Below are positions 10,053 through 19,943 of a stretch of 64,000 nt of DNA, piece after piece (position 1 is the stretch's first letter; each line of letters opens with the position of its first letter). The stretch spans positions 2,187,776-2,251,775 of the forward strand of contig NZ_CP025746.1 of assembly GCF_004015185.1 (NCBI RefSeq), read 5' to 3'. The DNA comes from Clostridium manihotivorum (GTDB taxonomy: Bacteria > Bacillota > Clostridia > Clostridiales > Clostridiaceae). Under the pieces are notes generated by a model. That model was not told the origin of the DNA, searched no databases, and saw only the letters and a list, made by a program, of their open reading frames with translations. A program made the position numbers and the translations under genes.

Positions 10053-11318
10053 ATGAAAACAAAAGGCAAAGGCAAAAGTATCATACTTTTTATTCTCTGC
10101 GTTGCTGGAATAGCTTTTCTGGCATTTGCGGGGTTCCATGGGTTGGTTATAGGCTCAGGAGCAAACCAATGGGAATTTAAGTCTTTCGAGAAATCAATTA
10201 CAAAAGGGTTGGATTTACAAGGTGGAGTAACAGTTACAATGGAAATCCAATCTGACAAAGCAGTTGCTAAGTCAGACTTAGATAAGACTAAGGAAATGAT
10301 TTCTCTAAGAGTTAATAAAGCTGGAGTTGCTGAAACTGTTGTTACAACAGAAGGTAACAAAAGAATCAGAGTTGATATTCCAGGTCAATACGATTCAAAA
10401 AGTATAGTTGATAGTTTAAGTAAAACTGGAGAACTAAGCTTTAAAGATCCTAGTGGAAATGTTTTATTAACTGGTAAAGATGTTACCAAAGCAAGTGTTG
10501 GTAATGATCCAAACACTGGTCAGGTAATCATAGAATTAGAATTTAATGAATCTGGGAAGAAAAAATTCGCAGATGCTACTGCTAAATTAATAGGACAAAA
10601 GATTTCTATTTATATGGACCAAGATGAGCTTACTAGCCCAACTGTACAAAATGCAATAATCGATGGAAAAGCTCAAATAACTGGAAATAGGACAGTAGAA
10701 GAAGCTACAAAAACAGCTTCCATAATAAATGCAGGTGCACTTCCTATGCCTGTAAAAGCAGTATCTACTCAAACAGTAGGAGCTCAGCTAGGAGCAAATG
10801 CTCTTCCTAATGCTTTAAAAGCAGGAGCTGTAGGTATAGCAATTATATTCTTATTTATGATTTTATATTATAGAGGCCCAGGCTTAATTGCTTGTTTAGG
10901 ATTAACATTATTTATATCCTTAGTTTTATTCACCTTTGTAGGTGTTGGAGTTACACTTACCTTACCTGGTATTGCAGCTTTATTGCTTACAATAGGTATG
11001 GCGGTAGATGCCAATGTCCTGATGTTTGAAAGAATAAGGGAAGAATTGAGAACTGGTAAGTCAGTAAAAACAGCTGTTAAAGCTGGATTCCACAATGCAA
11101 TGTCTTCAATAATTGACTCCAATTTAACTACTATAATATCATCACTTGTATTATATTTCTTTGGTTCAGGTCCTGTAAAAGGCTTTGCGCTTACATTACT
11201 TATAGGTGTTGTACTAAGTATGTTCACAGCTATAGTAGTAGTTAGAGCACTTATGAATTTAGCTGTTAATATGGGATTGCTTAATAAACCAGTTGCATTT
11301 AGAGTCAAAAGGGGGTAA
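10053..11318 (+). CDS. secD: SecD, protein translocase subunit
   Basis: SecD uses the proton motive force with SecF to pull exported proteins from the translocon. The 421-residue protein has an N-terminal helix (about 9-31), the family motif GLDLQGG at 52-58, a periplasmic-type P1 domain, and five C-terminal membrane helices beginning near residue 250. The conserved membrane segment LTIGMAVDANVLMFERIREE is intact. The 5-base gap to secF indicates one transcript. The protein is shorter than the Escherichia coli form, as is usual in Firmicutes with separate SecD and SecF. Confidence 0.96.
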   Translation: MKTKGKGKSIILFILCVAGIAFLAFAGFHGLVIGSGANQWEFKSFEKSITKGLDLQGGVTVTMEIQSDKAVAKSDLDKTKEMISLRVNKAGVAETVVTTEGNKRIRVDIPGQYDSKSIVDSLSKTGELSFKDPSGNVLLTGKDVTKASVGNDPNTGQVIIELEFNESGKKKFADATAKLIGQKISIYMDQDELTSPTVQNAIIDGKAQITGNRTVEEATKTASIINAGALPMPVKAVSTQTVGAQLGANALPNALKAGAVGIAIIFLFMILYYRGPGLIACLGLTLFISLVLFTFVGVGVTLTLPGIAALLLTIGMAVDANVLMFERIREELRTGKSVKTAVKAGFHNAMSSIIDSNLTTIISSLVLYFFGSGPVKGFALTLLIGVVLSMFTAIVVVRALMNLAVNMGLLNKPVAFRVKRG

Positions 11319-11323
11319 AGCAG

Positions 11324-12190
11324 ATGTTTAAGATTATAGAAAAAACAAAAATATGGTTTATTTCCTCTTTGTTAATAATAGCAATTGGTATTGGCTTTAT
11401 GATATATAGAGGTGGACTTAATTTTGGTATAGATTTTAAAGGTGGTTCTCAGATTACAATAGATTTTAAAAAGAGTTTTAATAAATCAGATGTTGATGCA
11501 ATTGTTAAAAAGTATCTTGATGATGCTACTACAAACACTATTAATAATACTCAGCTTGAAATTAAGACCAAATATATGGATACCACTAAGGTTGGTAACA
11601 TTAAGAAGGATATTAAAGATAAGTACAAAATTGAGGATAAGGATTTTTCAGAGCAACAAATCGGTAAGTCTGTTGGTTCTGAGCTTACAAAAAACTCTTT
11701 CATTGCATTAGCGATATCTTTAGTAATAATACTAGCTTATATAGCAATAAGATTCGAATTTAATTTTGGTATAGCTGCTATTGTTGCGTTAATTCATGAC
11801 GTACTTATAACCTTAACAGTGTATTCAGTGTTCAATCTACCTGTAAATACACCATTCATAGCTGCCATACTTACTATAATAGGTTACTCTATGAGTGATA
11901 CTATAGTAATATTTGATAGAATAAGAGAAAATACTAAGAAATATAGAAAGATGCATTATGTAGAGCTTGCTAATAGAAGTATAACTCAAACTTTTGCAAG
12001 ATCTATAAATACAGCTTTGACTACATTGATAACTACCAGTGCTGTATATTTCTTTGTACCTTCTGTAAGAGATTTTGCTTTCCCACTTATAGTTGGTATA
12101 GTATCTGGAGCTTATTCTTCAATATTTATAGCAAGTCCAATTTGGGTAATGCTAAGAAATAGAAAAGAAAAGATAAAAGAAGCAGCTTAA
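11324..12190 (+). CDS. secF: SecF, protein translocase subunit
   Basis: SecF is the partner of SecD. The 288-residue protein has an N-terminal helix, the GIDFKGG motif at 35-41, a short extracytoplasmic domain and five C-terminal helices, with the family sequences YSMSDTIVIFDRIREN and RSINTALTTLITT. It starts 5 bases after secD, preceded by AAAGGGGGTAAAGC inside the end of secD. A terminator follows at 12225. Confidence 0.96.
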   Translation: MFKIIEKTKIWFISSLLIIAIGIGFMIYRGGLNFGIDFKGGSQITIDFKKSFNKSDVDAIVKKYLDDATTNTINNTQLEIKTKYMDTTKVGNIKKDIKDKYKIEDKDFSEQQIGKSVGSELTKNSFIALAISLVIILAYIAIRFEFNFGIAAIVALIHDVLITLTVYSVFNLPVNTPFIAAILTIIGYSMSDTIVIFDRIRENTKKYRKMHYVELANRSITQTFARSINTALTTLITTSAVYFFVPSVRDFAFPLIVGIVSGAYSSIFIASPIWVMLRNRKEKIKEAA

Positions 12191-12224
12191 CAATCCTTGA
12201 AATGCATAATTTGACGATAAAGTT

Positions 12225-12266
12225 TGACAGACCTCTACATATTTTGTGGAGGTCTGTCATATTTTC
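12225..12266 (+). terminator. Intrinsic terminator after secF
   Basis: TGACAGACCTC pairs with GAGGTCTGTCA over a 13-base loop and is followed by TATTTTC. The stem is strong and the U-tract short. Confidence 0.75.
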
Positions 12267-12277
12267 TCCAAAAGTGT

Positions 12278-12306
12278 TTGTCAAAACTGTAATTTTAAAT
12301 TATAAT
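12278..12306 (+). promoter_or_regulatory. Promoter of the RecJ-like gene
   Basis: TTGTCA at 12278-12283 and TATAAT at 12301-12306 are 17 bases apart, 33 bases upstream of the start codon. The gene therefore appears to be expressed. Confidence 0.8.
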
Positions 12307-12338
12307 ATAGTTGTTTTCTATTTTTGGAGGAGTTAGTC

Positions 12339-13190
12339 ATGGAAAAGATTTGGGAGAGCATATATCGCCCTAGTTATATAACTGGATACAATCCATTTAT
12401 AATAAAAAATATGAATAAGGCCATAGAAAGATTGGTTAAAGCAATAAACCAAAGGGAAAAGATCGTTATATATTCAGGGTGCGATGTTGATGGTTTGTGC
12501 GGCTTAGCCTCCCTTTTGCTTGTTTTAAAATACTTGAATGCAGATGTTGAATATTATATAGGTGATGAAAAAAATAATTCGCACAGTTTAGAAACAGAAA
12601 CCCTAAGGAATCATATTCATTTTCTTGGTGCAGAACTTTTGATAACCAGTGGATGTGGACTAGAATCAAAAGAGCAAGAAATTCTCTGTGGTAGTTTAGG
12701 TATAGATTTGATTGTCACAGAAAATAAAAAAGTTAAATCTGATTTAAAATCGATTTACATTAATCCAAGCCAAGAAGGATGTTCTTATAGATATAAAAAT
12801 CTATCCGCCTCAGGAGTAACTTTTAAGTTGATGCAGGCTATTGCTATATACTATAATATGAAGAGTATAAATAGATACCTAGATTTGATTTTATTAGGTA
12901 CTATATCATCTGATGCTGAAAGCAAAGGAGAAAATTCTATTTTTATCAAGGAAGGCATAAACTTTCTTAATAATACGAATAATTATGGGCTAAGAGCTAT
13001 AATGGAATTTTATAATATTGATGAATTTAATTGTGATAGTATAAGAAAAATAATAAATGTTATAACTCCTGCGATTGGAGCTGTGGACAAGAAAGATAAT
13101 GCTAGAATAGTGGTGGAACTCCTAACAACAAATGACATATCAAGAGCAAGACAAATTACAAAGTACTTATACAATGAAAAGATAAGATAA
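12339..13190 (+). CDS. Degenerate, truncated RecJ-like (DHH-fold) protein
   Basis: The 283-residue protein follows the N-terminal DHH-family half of RecJ: CDVDG (Asp49, Asp51), INPSQEGCSYRYKNLSASGV and LILLGTIS are recognisable. Other metal-binding motifs are lost. VDCG is replaced by SGCG at 104-107, the DHH triad by ENK at 128-130, and the aspartate of the GTIADV-type motif by serine. The C-terminal half (DHHA1 and OB domains) is absent. Nuclease activity is therefore unlikely. The ATG at 12339 follows TTTTTGGAGG. The position before apt-rel is where recJ sits in many Firmicutes. It has its own good promoter and an undamaged frame, so it may be repurposed rather than decaying. Confidence 0.75.
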   Translation: MEKIWESIYRPSYITGYNPFIIKNMNKAIERLVKAINQREKIVIYSGCDVDGLCGLASLLLVLKYLNADVEYYIGDEKNNSHSLETETLRNHIHFLGAELLITSGCGLESKEQEILCGSLGIDLIVTENKKVKSDLKSIYINPSQEGCSYRYKNLSASGVTFKLMQAIAIYYNMKSINRYLDLILLGTISSDAESKGENSIFIKEGINFLNNTNNYGLRAIMEFYNIDEFNCDSIRKIINVITPAIGAVDKKDNARIVVELLTTNDISRARQITKYLYNEKIR

Positions 13191-13229
13191 TGATACATAA
13201 TCAATTAATAATTATTTGGAGGAGAAAAA

Positions 13230-13748
13230 ATGGATTATAAAGATAAAATAAGAGTTATTGATAACTTCCCTAAGGAAGGAATAAGCTTTAAAGATATCAC
13301 TACACTAATAGGAGATGGCGAAGGCTTAAAAGCTTCAATCGACGAAATAGCTAGTTACCTTAAAGAAAAACAAATAGATGTAGTAGTCGGACCAGAAGCA
13401 AGAGGATTTATCTTTGGAGTGCCAGTAGCATATGCTTTAGGTGTGGGATTTGTTCCTGTTAGAAAGAAAGGTAAACTTCCATATGATACAGTAGCTGTTG
13501 AATACGAATTAGAGTATGGAAAGGACTGTTTAGAAATCCATAAGGATGCAATAAAGCCAGGTGCTAGAGTTGCAATAGTTGATGATTTATTAGCTACTGG
13601 AGGAACTATAGGAGCAGTTGCAAAGCTTATAGAACAAGTTGGTGGAGAAGTGGTATCACTTGCGTTTGCGATAGAGCTTACAGAATTAAATGGTAGAGAA
13701 AAACTTGAGGGTTATGATATAACATCTTTAGTTCAATATGATTTGTAA
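13230..13748 (+). CDS. apt: Apt, adenine phosphoribosyltransferase
   Basis: Apt salvages adenine to AMP using PRPP. The 172-residue protein has the PRPP-binding motif [13 protein letters not shown] at 114-126 and the family start [28 protein letters not shown] near 54-63 is also conserved. TTGGAGGAG precedes the ATG. It is followed by the hairpin at 13796 and then rel, the conserved Firmicute order. Confidence 0.97.
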   Translation: MDYKDKIRVIDNFPKEGISFKDITTLIGDGEGLKASIDEIASYLKEKQIDVVVGPEARGFIFGVPVAYALGVGFVPVRKKGKLPYDTVAVEYELEYGKDCLEIHKDAIKPGARVAIVDDLLATGGTIGAVAKLIEQVGGEVVSLAFAIELTELNGREKLEGYDITSLVQYDL

Positions 13749-13795
13749 TACTATAGACTTATTTCTATAGATATAATATAATAAAAGATATATTT

Positions 13796-13820
13796 GGCTG
13801 GTTATAAAACCAGCCTTTGA
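13796..13820 (+). terminator. Weak terminator-like hairpin between apt and rel
   Basis: GGCTGGTT-ataa-AACCAGCC is followed by TTTGACTTT. The stem is good and the U-tract interrupted, so partial termination is likely. Confidence 0.6.
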
Positions 13821-13866
13821 CTTTAAATGAGCAATTTAACAATTATGAATGAGGAGTGTAATTCGT

Positions 13867-16050
13867 ATGCTTGAGATCTTAATTGATAAAATTAAACATA
13901 ACTGTAATAACGTAGACCTTGCACTTATTGAAAAAGCATATAATTTAGCGGCAGATGCACATAAGTCTCAGAAGAGAGAGTCCGGTGAACCGTACATAAT
14001 ACATCCTGAGAGTGTTGCTTCCATTTTAGCAGAGCTAGGTATGGATACTAGTACTATAGCGGCTGGACTTTTACATGATGTAATTGAGGATACGAATTAC
14101 ACTTATAATGATATAAAAGATATGTTCAACCAAGAGGTTGCTGATCTGGTTGATGGTGTTACTAAGCTAGACATGATAAGATATAAGACCAAAGAAGAGC
14201 AGCAGGCAGATAATGTTAGAAAAATGCTTCTTGCCATGGCTAAAGACATAAGAGTCATAATAATAAAGCTTGCAGACAGACTTCATAACATGAGAACTTT
14301 AAAATTTATGCCTGAGGCTAAGCAAAAAGAAAAAGCTAAGGAAACCCTTGATATATTTGCGCCACTTGCACACAGACTAGGTATGTCTAAGATAAAATGG
14401 GAGCTTGAAGATTTAGCCTTTAGGTATTTACATTCAGAGGAATACTACGACTTAGTTAAGCAGATTGCTGAAAAGAGAATTGAAAGAGAAAATTACATAG
14501 CTAGTATAATTGATGAACTTACGGAAAATCTTGAGTCTGCTGGAATAGATTCTGATATAGATGGAAGACCAAAGCATTTTTACAGCATATACAGAAAGAT
14601 GGTAAACAAGAATAAGAATATTGAGCAAATATTTGATCTTACTGCTATAAGAATCTTAGTAAATTCAGTAAAAGATTGCTATGCAGCTTTAGGAATCGTT
14701 CATACCATATATAAACCACTACCTGGCAGATTTAAGGATTATATAGCCATGCCTAAGCCTAACATGTATCAATCCTTGCACACCACAGTAATAGGCCATC
14801 AAGGAAAGACTTTCGAGATTCAAATTAGAACCTTCGAGATGCATAAAACTGCAGAATACGGTATAGCTGCTCACTGGAAGTATAAAGAAGGCGGTTCTGA
14901 AAACAAGGAAGATACCTTTGAAACTAAGCTTTCTTGGTTAAGAGATATGCTGGAGTGGCAGAAAGATACTGCAGATGCAGAGGAGTTTATGGAAGGCTTC
15001 AAGATGGACTTATTCTCAGACGAGATTTTTGTCTTTACTCCTAAGGGTATAGTTATAAGTCTACCTAATGATTCTACACCTATAGACTTTGCTTATAAGA
15101 TACATACAGATGTAGGTAATAAGTGCGTAGGCTCTAAGGTAAATGGGAAGATGGTTCCTTTAGACTATAAGCTAAAGACTGGTGAAATTGTAGAAATACT
15201 TACTTCCTCAGTGGCAAAGGGTCCTAATATAGATTGGCTTAATATTGCCACTAGCAACCAAGCTAAGAGTAAGATAAAACAATGGTTTAAAAGAGCTAAG
15301 AGAGAAGAAAATATAGATAAAGGTAAAGATATAATCGAAAAGGAAGCAAAAAAGCAACTTACTAATTTTTCTGATTTAGTTAAAGGTGAAGGTTTTGAAA
15401 AGCTTCTTAAGAGATACAATAACCTAAGAACTGTAGATGATATATATGCAGCAGTTGGAATAGGTATGGTATCAGCTTCGACTATAATTTCTAGGCTTAA
15501 AGAATACAGTGCCACTGAAAAAGTTATTCAATCTAATGAACAGATAACAAAAAATATTGAAGAACATATATCTAAAGGTGAAAGAGTACATAAAAAAGAT
15601 ATCAATTATGGAATAACTGTTAAAGGTGAAAGTAACCTTATGGTGAGATTTGCAAAGTGTTGTAATCCAGTGCCTGGAGATGAGGTTGTTGGGTTTATAA
15701 CTAGAGGCAGAGGTATTTCAGTACATAGAAAAGACTGTAGTAACTTTAAGACCATAATGACTGAAGAACCAGAAAAGATAGTGGAAGTAAACTGGGGTGT
15801 TGCAAAAGGTGCTTACACTGCAGAGATACAAGTTAGATCTGAAGATAGAGATGGACTTCTTGCAGATATCATGACGGTGATAACAGAATCAAAACTTCCT
15901 CTAAATGGCCTTAATGCAAACTCTACAAAGACTAATACAGCTTTAGTAAATATAAAGGTAAAGATAGATAATGTAGAACAGCTTAAGGAGCTAATGAGAA
16001 AGATAAGAAAGCTTAAAGGCGTTCTTGATGTATATAGAATGAATAGCTAG
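13867..16050 (+). CDS. relA: Rel, bifunctional (p)ppGpp synthetase/hydrolase
   Basis: This is the long RelA/SpoT homologue of Firmicutes that makes and degrades (p)ppGpp in the stringent response. The order is: hydrolase HD domain (about 1-190) with His70-Asp71 in LLHDVIEDT and KLADRLHNMRTL, synthetase domain with GRFKDYIAMPKPNMYQSLHT and EIQIRT, TGS domain with FTPKGIVISLPN, a conserved-cysteine region with FAKCCNPVPGD, and a C-terminal ACT domain. Both active sites look intact. I start it at the ATG at 13867 (727 residues), after GAGGAG at 13851. The ATG 18 bases upstream overlaps that site. Confidence 0.96.
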   Translation: MLEILIDKIKHNCNNVDLALIEKAYNLAADAHKSQKRESGEPYIIHPESVASILAELGMDTSTIAAGLLHDVIEDTNYTYNDIKDMFNQEVADLVDGVTKLDMIRYKTKEEQQADNVRKMLLAMAKDIRVIIIKLADRLHNMRTLKFMPEAKQKEKAKETLDIFAPLAHRLGMSKIKWELEDLAFRYLHSEEYYDLVKQIAEKRIERENYIASIIDELTENLESAGIDSDIDGRPKHFYSIYRKMVNKNKNIEQIFDLTAIRILVNSVKDCYAALGIVHTIYKPLPGRFKDYIAMPKPNMYQSLHTTVIGHQGKTFEIQIRTFEMHKTAEYGIAAHWKYKEGGSENKEDTFETKLSWLRDMLEWQKDTADAEEFMEGFKMDLFSDEIFVFTPKGIVISLPNDSTPIDFAYKIHTDVGNKCVGSKVNGKMVPLDYKLKTGEIVEILTSSVAKGPNIDWLNIATSNQAKSKIKQWFKRAKREENIDKGKDIIEKEAKKQLTNFSDLVKGEGFEKLLKRYNNLRTVDDIYAAVGIGMVSASTIISRLKEYSATEKVIQSNEQITKNIEEHISKGERVHKKDINYGITVKGESNLMVRFAKCCNPVPGDEVVGFITRGRGISVHRKDCSNFKTIMTEEPEKIVEVNWGVAKGAYTAEIQVRSEDRDGLLADIMTVITESKLPLNGLNANSTKTNTALVNIKVKIDNVEQLKELMRKIRKLKGVLDVYRMNS

Positions 16051-16137
16051 ATTAATATATAACTATATTATTAAACATAGCATTTTATAAATATGTTTTG
16101 TAAAAATTCTAATATAATTGTAATGGGATGTGATGTC

Positions 16138-16587
16138 ATGAGAGCAGTGGTTCAAAGAGTAAAAAGCTCTTCTGTGACTGTGGATAATGAAATTGTAGGG
16201 AAAATAGAAAAAGGCTTTAATGTGCTTATAGGAATCAGTAAAGATGATACTGTAGAAGATTTAAAGTATATAAAAGATAAAGTAATAAACCTTAGAGTAT
16301 TTGAGGATGAAAATGCGAAGATGAACAAATCTTTGAAGGAAGTAGGGGGAGAACTTTTATTAATCTCCCAGTTCACTTTGTATGGAGACTGCAGAAAAGG
16401 AAGAAGACCTAACTTTATGGAAGCTCTTGGAGGAGATGAGGCTAAGAAGCTTTATGATCTATTTGTAGATATGTGCAAAAAAGAAGACATAAAGGTAGAG
16501 ACAGGAATCTTTGGAGCTGATATGAAGGTAGACATTCTAAATGATGGTCCTGTAACCTTGATATTAGATAGTAAAAAGAATTTTTAA
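16138..16587 (+). CDS. dtd: Dtd, D-aminoacyl-tRNA deacylase
   Basis: Dtd removes D-amino acids mischarged on tRNA, and glycine from tRNA-Ala. The 149-residue product starts MRAVVQRV as usual and carries SQFTL at 77-81 and NDGPVT at 135-140, the cross-subunit Gly-cis-Pro motif. The frame is open to an ATG 45 bases further upstream, but the family N-terminus fixes the start at 16138, with GGGATGTG as a modest ribosome site. It lies between rel and the hydrolase gene, 12 bases apart from the latter. Confidence 0.95.
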   Translation: MRAVVQRVKSSSVTVDNEIVGKIEKGFNVLIGISKDDTVEDLKYIKDKVINLRVFEDENAKMNKSLKEVGGELLLISQFTLYGDCRKGRRPNFMEALGGDEAKKLYDLFVDMCKKEDIKVETGIFGADMKVDILNDGPVTLILDSKKNF

Positions 16588-16599
16588 GGAGGTCTTGAT

Positions 16600-17199
16600 A
16601 TGAATATAGCTAGAATTCCAGTAGGATCAAACTTCGAAAATTGCTACATCGTTGTCAATGACACTACCAGTGAAGGAATTGTTATTGATCCCGGTGCAGA
16701 TAGCGAAAAGATAATAGACTATTTAGAAAGTAAAAATATAAAACCAGTAGTTATTCTTATAACCCATGGACACTTCGACCATGTAGGAGCAGTAGTAGAT
16801 ATAATGGATAAGTACGGAATAGAGTTTTATATAAATCAAATAGAAGAAGAGCTCATCTTAAAAAACACTTATGTTTTTGGTAATCTTCCAAAGGCTGACC
16901 ATTATTTAAATGATGGAGATGAACTAGAATTTGCAGGCATAAAGCTTAAGTGTATACATACTCCGGGACACACTCCTGGTGGAATGTGCTTTTTAATGGG
17001 TGATATACTAATAGCTGGTGACACCTTGTTCCAGCAGTCAATAGGAAGAACTGACTTTACTGGAGGAGACTTTGCAGCCCTAATAAGTAGCATTACTGAA
17101 AAATTAATGATTCTAGATGACTCTGTAAGAGTATTACCTGGTCATGGAGATACTACAACTATTGGTTTTGAGAGAAATAATAATCCGTTTTTAGAATAG
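16600..17199 (+). CDS. Metallo-beta-lactamase fold hydrolase, glyoxalase II-like
   Basis: This 199-residue protein is a compact metallo-beta-lactamase fold hydrolase. The metal motif THGHFDH is at 55-61, with further ligands in HTPGHTPGG, AGDTLF and LPGHGD. Proteins of this type (YqgX-like) are annotated as hydroxyacylglutathione hydrolase-like, but the glutathione-binding C-terminal domain is absent, so the thioester substrate is unknown. AAGGAGG precedes the ATG. The gene is conserved between dtd and hemZ in Clostridia. Confidence 0.88.
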   Translation: MNIARIPVGSNFENCYIVVNDTTSEGIVIDPGADSEKIIDYLESKNIKPVVILITHGHFDHVGAVVDIMDKYGIEFYINQIEEELILKNTYVFGNLPKADHYLNDGDELEFAGIKLKCIHTPGHTPGGMCFLMGDILIAGDTLFQQSIGRTDFTGGDFAALISSITEKLMILDDSVRVLPGHGDTTTIGFERNNNPFLE

Positions 17200-17232
17200 T
17201 TTATAACAATTCCCTTTATGTAAGGAGCACTT

Positions 17233-18657
17233 ATGGAAATTAAGATAAAACTAAATGATGAAAAATATAGATATGATGTGTATCAGATGTTCAATATTTT
17301 CTTCACCTTTCAAGACATTTCTTTTGTCAAGGAAGGTGAAGATTTCTGCGTGTCAATAAATGCTGACAATATGGAACTGAAAAAATCTCAAGAAGTCCTT
17401 TATAAAGGAAATATTGAAGAATGTAAGAAAGAAGAAATAAAAAGAAACATTTTTATAGCTTTATCTAAGCTCACAGGAGAGAAATATCCTTGGGGGACTA
17501 TGATTGGCATTAGACCAAGTAAGAGAGCCCTAAAGTTTATAAACGAAGGACTATCTGAAGAAGAGATAATAAAACACTATAAGGATGAATTCTTAGTACA
17601 AAGAGAAAAAGCTGAGCTTTGCATAGAAGTAGCTAAGTATGAAGAAAAGTTTGTAAATAAAGATAGTAACACAATAAGTATTTACGTAGGTATGCCATTT
17701 TGTCCTACTAGATGCCTTTACTGTTCTTTTGCATCTAATCCAATAGCTGGTTGCAAGAAGCAAGTTGACCCTTATTTAGAAGCATTATCAAAAGAAGTAG
17801 CTGCTATTAAGGAATATGTAGATAGCAAAAGTTTAACAATAGAAACTGTATATTTTGGTGGTGGAACACCAACCTCTGTAGACAATGAACAATTTGAGGA
17901 CCTAATGAAGAAGGTCTATGATAGTTTTGTTTATAACAGAAATATCAAGGAATTTACAGTTGAGTGTGGAAGACCTGACAGTATAACTGTTGAAAAGCTG
18001 GAGACTATGAAGAGATATTCTGTAGATAGAATAAGTATCAATCCTCAAAGTATGAATGATGCTAGCTTAAAAGAAATCGGTAGAAATCATAGTGTACAGG
18101 ATGTGGTTGAAAAGTTCAACTTGGCTAGAAGTCTAGGCTTTGATAATATAAATATGGATATAATCGTAGGACTTCCTAATGAAGGTCTAAAAGAAATCCA
18201 CAATACCTATGAAAGTATACTTAATTTGAATCCAGATAGCCTTACAGTTCATGGAATGTCTATTAAAAGAAGCTCAAGACTTCATGAAAATCTAGTTTTA
18301 AAGCAAAGTATACATATCCCTAAACAGGATGAGTTAAATAAAATGTATGATAAGACTAAAGCTTTAGCGAAAGACTTAGGCATGCACCCATATTATATGT
18401 ATAGACAAAAAAATATGGTGGGAAATATGGAGAACGTAGGTTATTCTAAAGAAGAGAAAGAGTGTATATATAACATTCAAATGATTGAAGACAATCAAAC
18501 TATAATTGCTTTAGGAGCGGATGCGGTTTCAAAGGTAGTGTTTTTAGAAGAAAGTAGAATAGAGCGTTTTGGAAATGTAAAGGATGTTAAAGAGTACATT
18601 AATAGAATAGATGAGATGATAGAAGGCAAAATAGCTTTGCTTAACACACTATATTAA
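17233..18657 (+). CDS. hemZ: HemZ-type radical SAM coproporphyrinogen dehydrogenase
   Basis: HemZ-family proteins are oxygen-independent coproporphyrinogen III oxidase-like radical SAM enzymes. The cluster motif CPTRCLYC has Cys157, Cys161 and Cys164, followed by YFGGGTPTS and SINPQSMND. An N-terminal region of about 145 residues with YPWGTMIGIRPSK is characteristic of HemZ rather than HemN. The product is 474 residues. Several relatives act as haem chaperones, so the enzymatic role is inferred from the family. TAAGGAGCAC precedes the ATG. hisS follows after 18 bases. Confidence 0.9.
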   Translation: MEIKIKLNDEKYRYDVYQMFNIFFTFQDISFVKEGEDFCVSINADNMELKKSQEVLYKGNIEECKKEEIKRNIFIALSKLTGEKYPWGTMIGIRPSKRALKFINEGLSEEEIIKHYKDEFLVQREKAELCIEVAKYEEKFVNKDSNTISIYVGMPFCPTRCLYCSFASNPIAGCKKQVDPYLEALSKEVAAIKEYVDSKSLTIETVYFGGGTPTSVDNEQFEDLMKKVYDSFVYNRNIKEFTVECGRPDSITVEKLETMKRYSVDRISINPQSMNDASLKEIGRNHSVQDVVEKFNLARSLGFDNINMDIIVGLPNEGLKEIHNTYESILNLNPDSLTVHGMSIKRSSRLHENLVLKQSIHIPKQDELNKMYDKTKALAKDLGMHPYYMYRQKNMVGNMENVGYSKEEKECIYNIQMIEDNQTIIALGADAVSKVVFLEESRIERFGNVKDVKEYINRIDEMIEGKIALLNTLY

Positions 18658-18675
18658 GTTTTGGAGGTAATTTAC

Positions 18676-19932
18676 ATGTCATCAATACAGGCACCTAAGG
18701 GTACAAAGGATATGCTGCCAGGAGATGCATATAAGTGGCATTACGTAGAAGAGAAGTTTAGAAAATTATCAAGAGAGTATGGAATAAAAGAAATTAGAAC
18801 TCCTATATTTGAACACACAGAACTATTTTTAAGAGGAGTAGGAGAAACTACAGATATAGTTCAAAAGGAAATGTATACTTTTGAAGATAAAGGTGGAAGA
18901 AGCGTAACTCTTAAGCCTGAAGGTACAGCACCAGCAGTTAGAGCTTTCATTGAGAGCAGCCTTTATGCAGATGCTCAGCCTACAAAGCTTTATTACTTTA
19001 CACCAGCATTTAGATATGAAAATGTTCAAAAGGGAAGACTTAGACAATTCCACCAATATGGTATAGAGGTTTTCGGATCTAAGGAAGCTTCTGTAGATGC
19101 AGAGATAATATCTCTAGCAATGAGAGCATTAGAAGAGTTTGGACTTAATGATCTAAGTTTAAACATAAACAGCTTAGGATGTCCACACTGCAGAGAAAAG
19201 TTCAATAACGCTCTAAAAGAATATCTTAAGGAAAATCATGATAACCTTTGTCCTACTTGCAAGACTAGATTCGATAGAAACCCTATGAGAATACTTGATT
19301 GTAAGGAAAAGAAGTGCAAGGAGATAACAGAAAAAGCTCCAATAATCCTAGATTTTATCTGCGAAGAATGTAGTTCACACTTTGAGAACCTTAAAGGTTA
19401 TCTAGATGCTTTAGGAATAAAGTATAATGTAGATCCTAAGATTGTAAGAGGCTTGGATTACTATACAAAGACAGTTTTTGAGATAATACACGATGGACTT
19501 ACTGTTTGTGGAGGCGGAAGATATGATAAGCTAATCGAGGAGATTGGTGGTCCTTCAATGCCTGCCTTTGGATTTGGATTAGGACTAGAAAGACTGCTTA
19601 TGATAATCGAAAATCAAGGAGTAGATATTCCTAAGCCAGTTTATATAGATTTATTTGTAGGTTCAATAGGGGAAAAGTCCAATTTTGAAGCCTTAAAATT
19701 GATTTGCGATTTAAGGAAATATGGAATATACTGTGAATGTGACCATATGAAAAAGAGCGTAAAGGCTCAAATGAAATATGCTAACAAGATTGGAGCAAGA
19801 TTCACTTTAGTATTAGGTGAAGACGAAATTGCTAATAGATCTGCAAAGATTAAAAATATGCAAAGTGGTGAGGAACAGGTTGTAAATCTAGATGATTTAG
19901 CTTGCCTTGCAAAATTAATAAAAGAGCAATAG
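18676..19932 (+). CDS. hisS: HisS, histidyl-tRNA synthetase
   Basis: HisS is a class II synthetase. The 418-residue protein starts [15 protein letters not shown], has motif 2 [20 protein letters not shown], the histidine-binding [13 protein letters not shown] and motif 3 GFGLGLERL, then an anticodon-binding domain. The start is the ATG at 18676, after TTGGAGG. A TTG 15 bases upstream is in the ribosome site itself. A cluster of six cysteines (CPHC, CPTC, CEEC around 170-245) in the insertion domain suggests a metal-binding region. aspS follows after 11 bases. Confidence 0.97.
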   Translation: MSSIQAPKGTKDMLPGDAYKWHYVEEKFRKLSREYGIKEIRTPIFEHTELFLRGVGETTDIVQKEMYTFEDKGGRSVTLKPEGTAPAVRAFIESSLYADAQPTKLYYFTPAFRYENVQKGRLRQFHQYGIEVFGSKEASVDAEIISLAMRALEEFGLNDLSLNINSLGCPHCREKFNNALKEYLKENHDNLCPTCKTRFDRNPMRILDCKEKKCKEITEKAPIILDFICEECSSHFENLKGYLDALGIKYNVDPKIVRGLDYYTKTVFEIIHDGLTVCGGGRYDKLIEEIGGPSMPAFGFGLGLERLLMIIENQGVDIPKPVYIDLFVGSIGEKSNFEALKLICDLRKYGIYCECDHMKKSVKAQMKYANKIGARFTLVLGEDEIANRSAKIKNMQSGEEQVVNLDDLACLAKLIKEQ

Positions 19933-19943
19933 GAGGATACACC

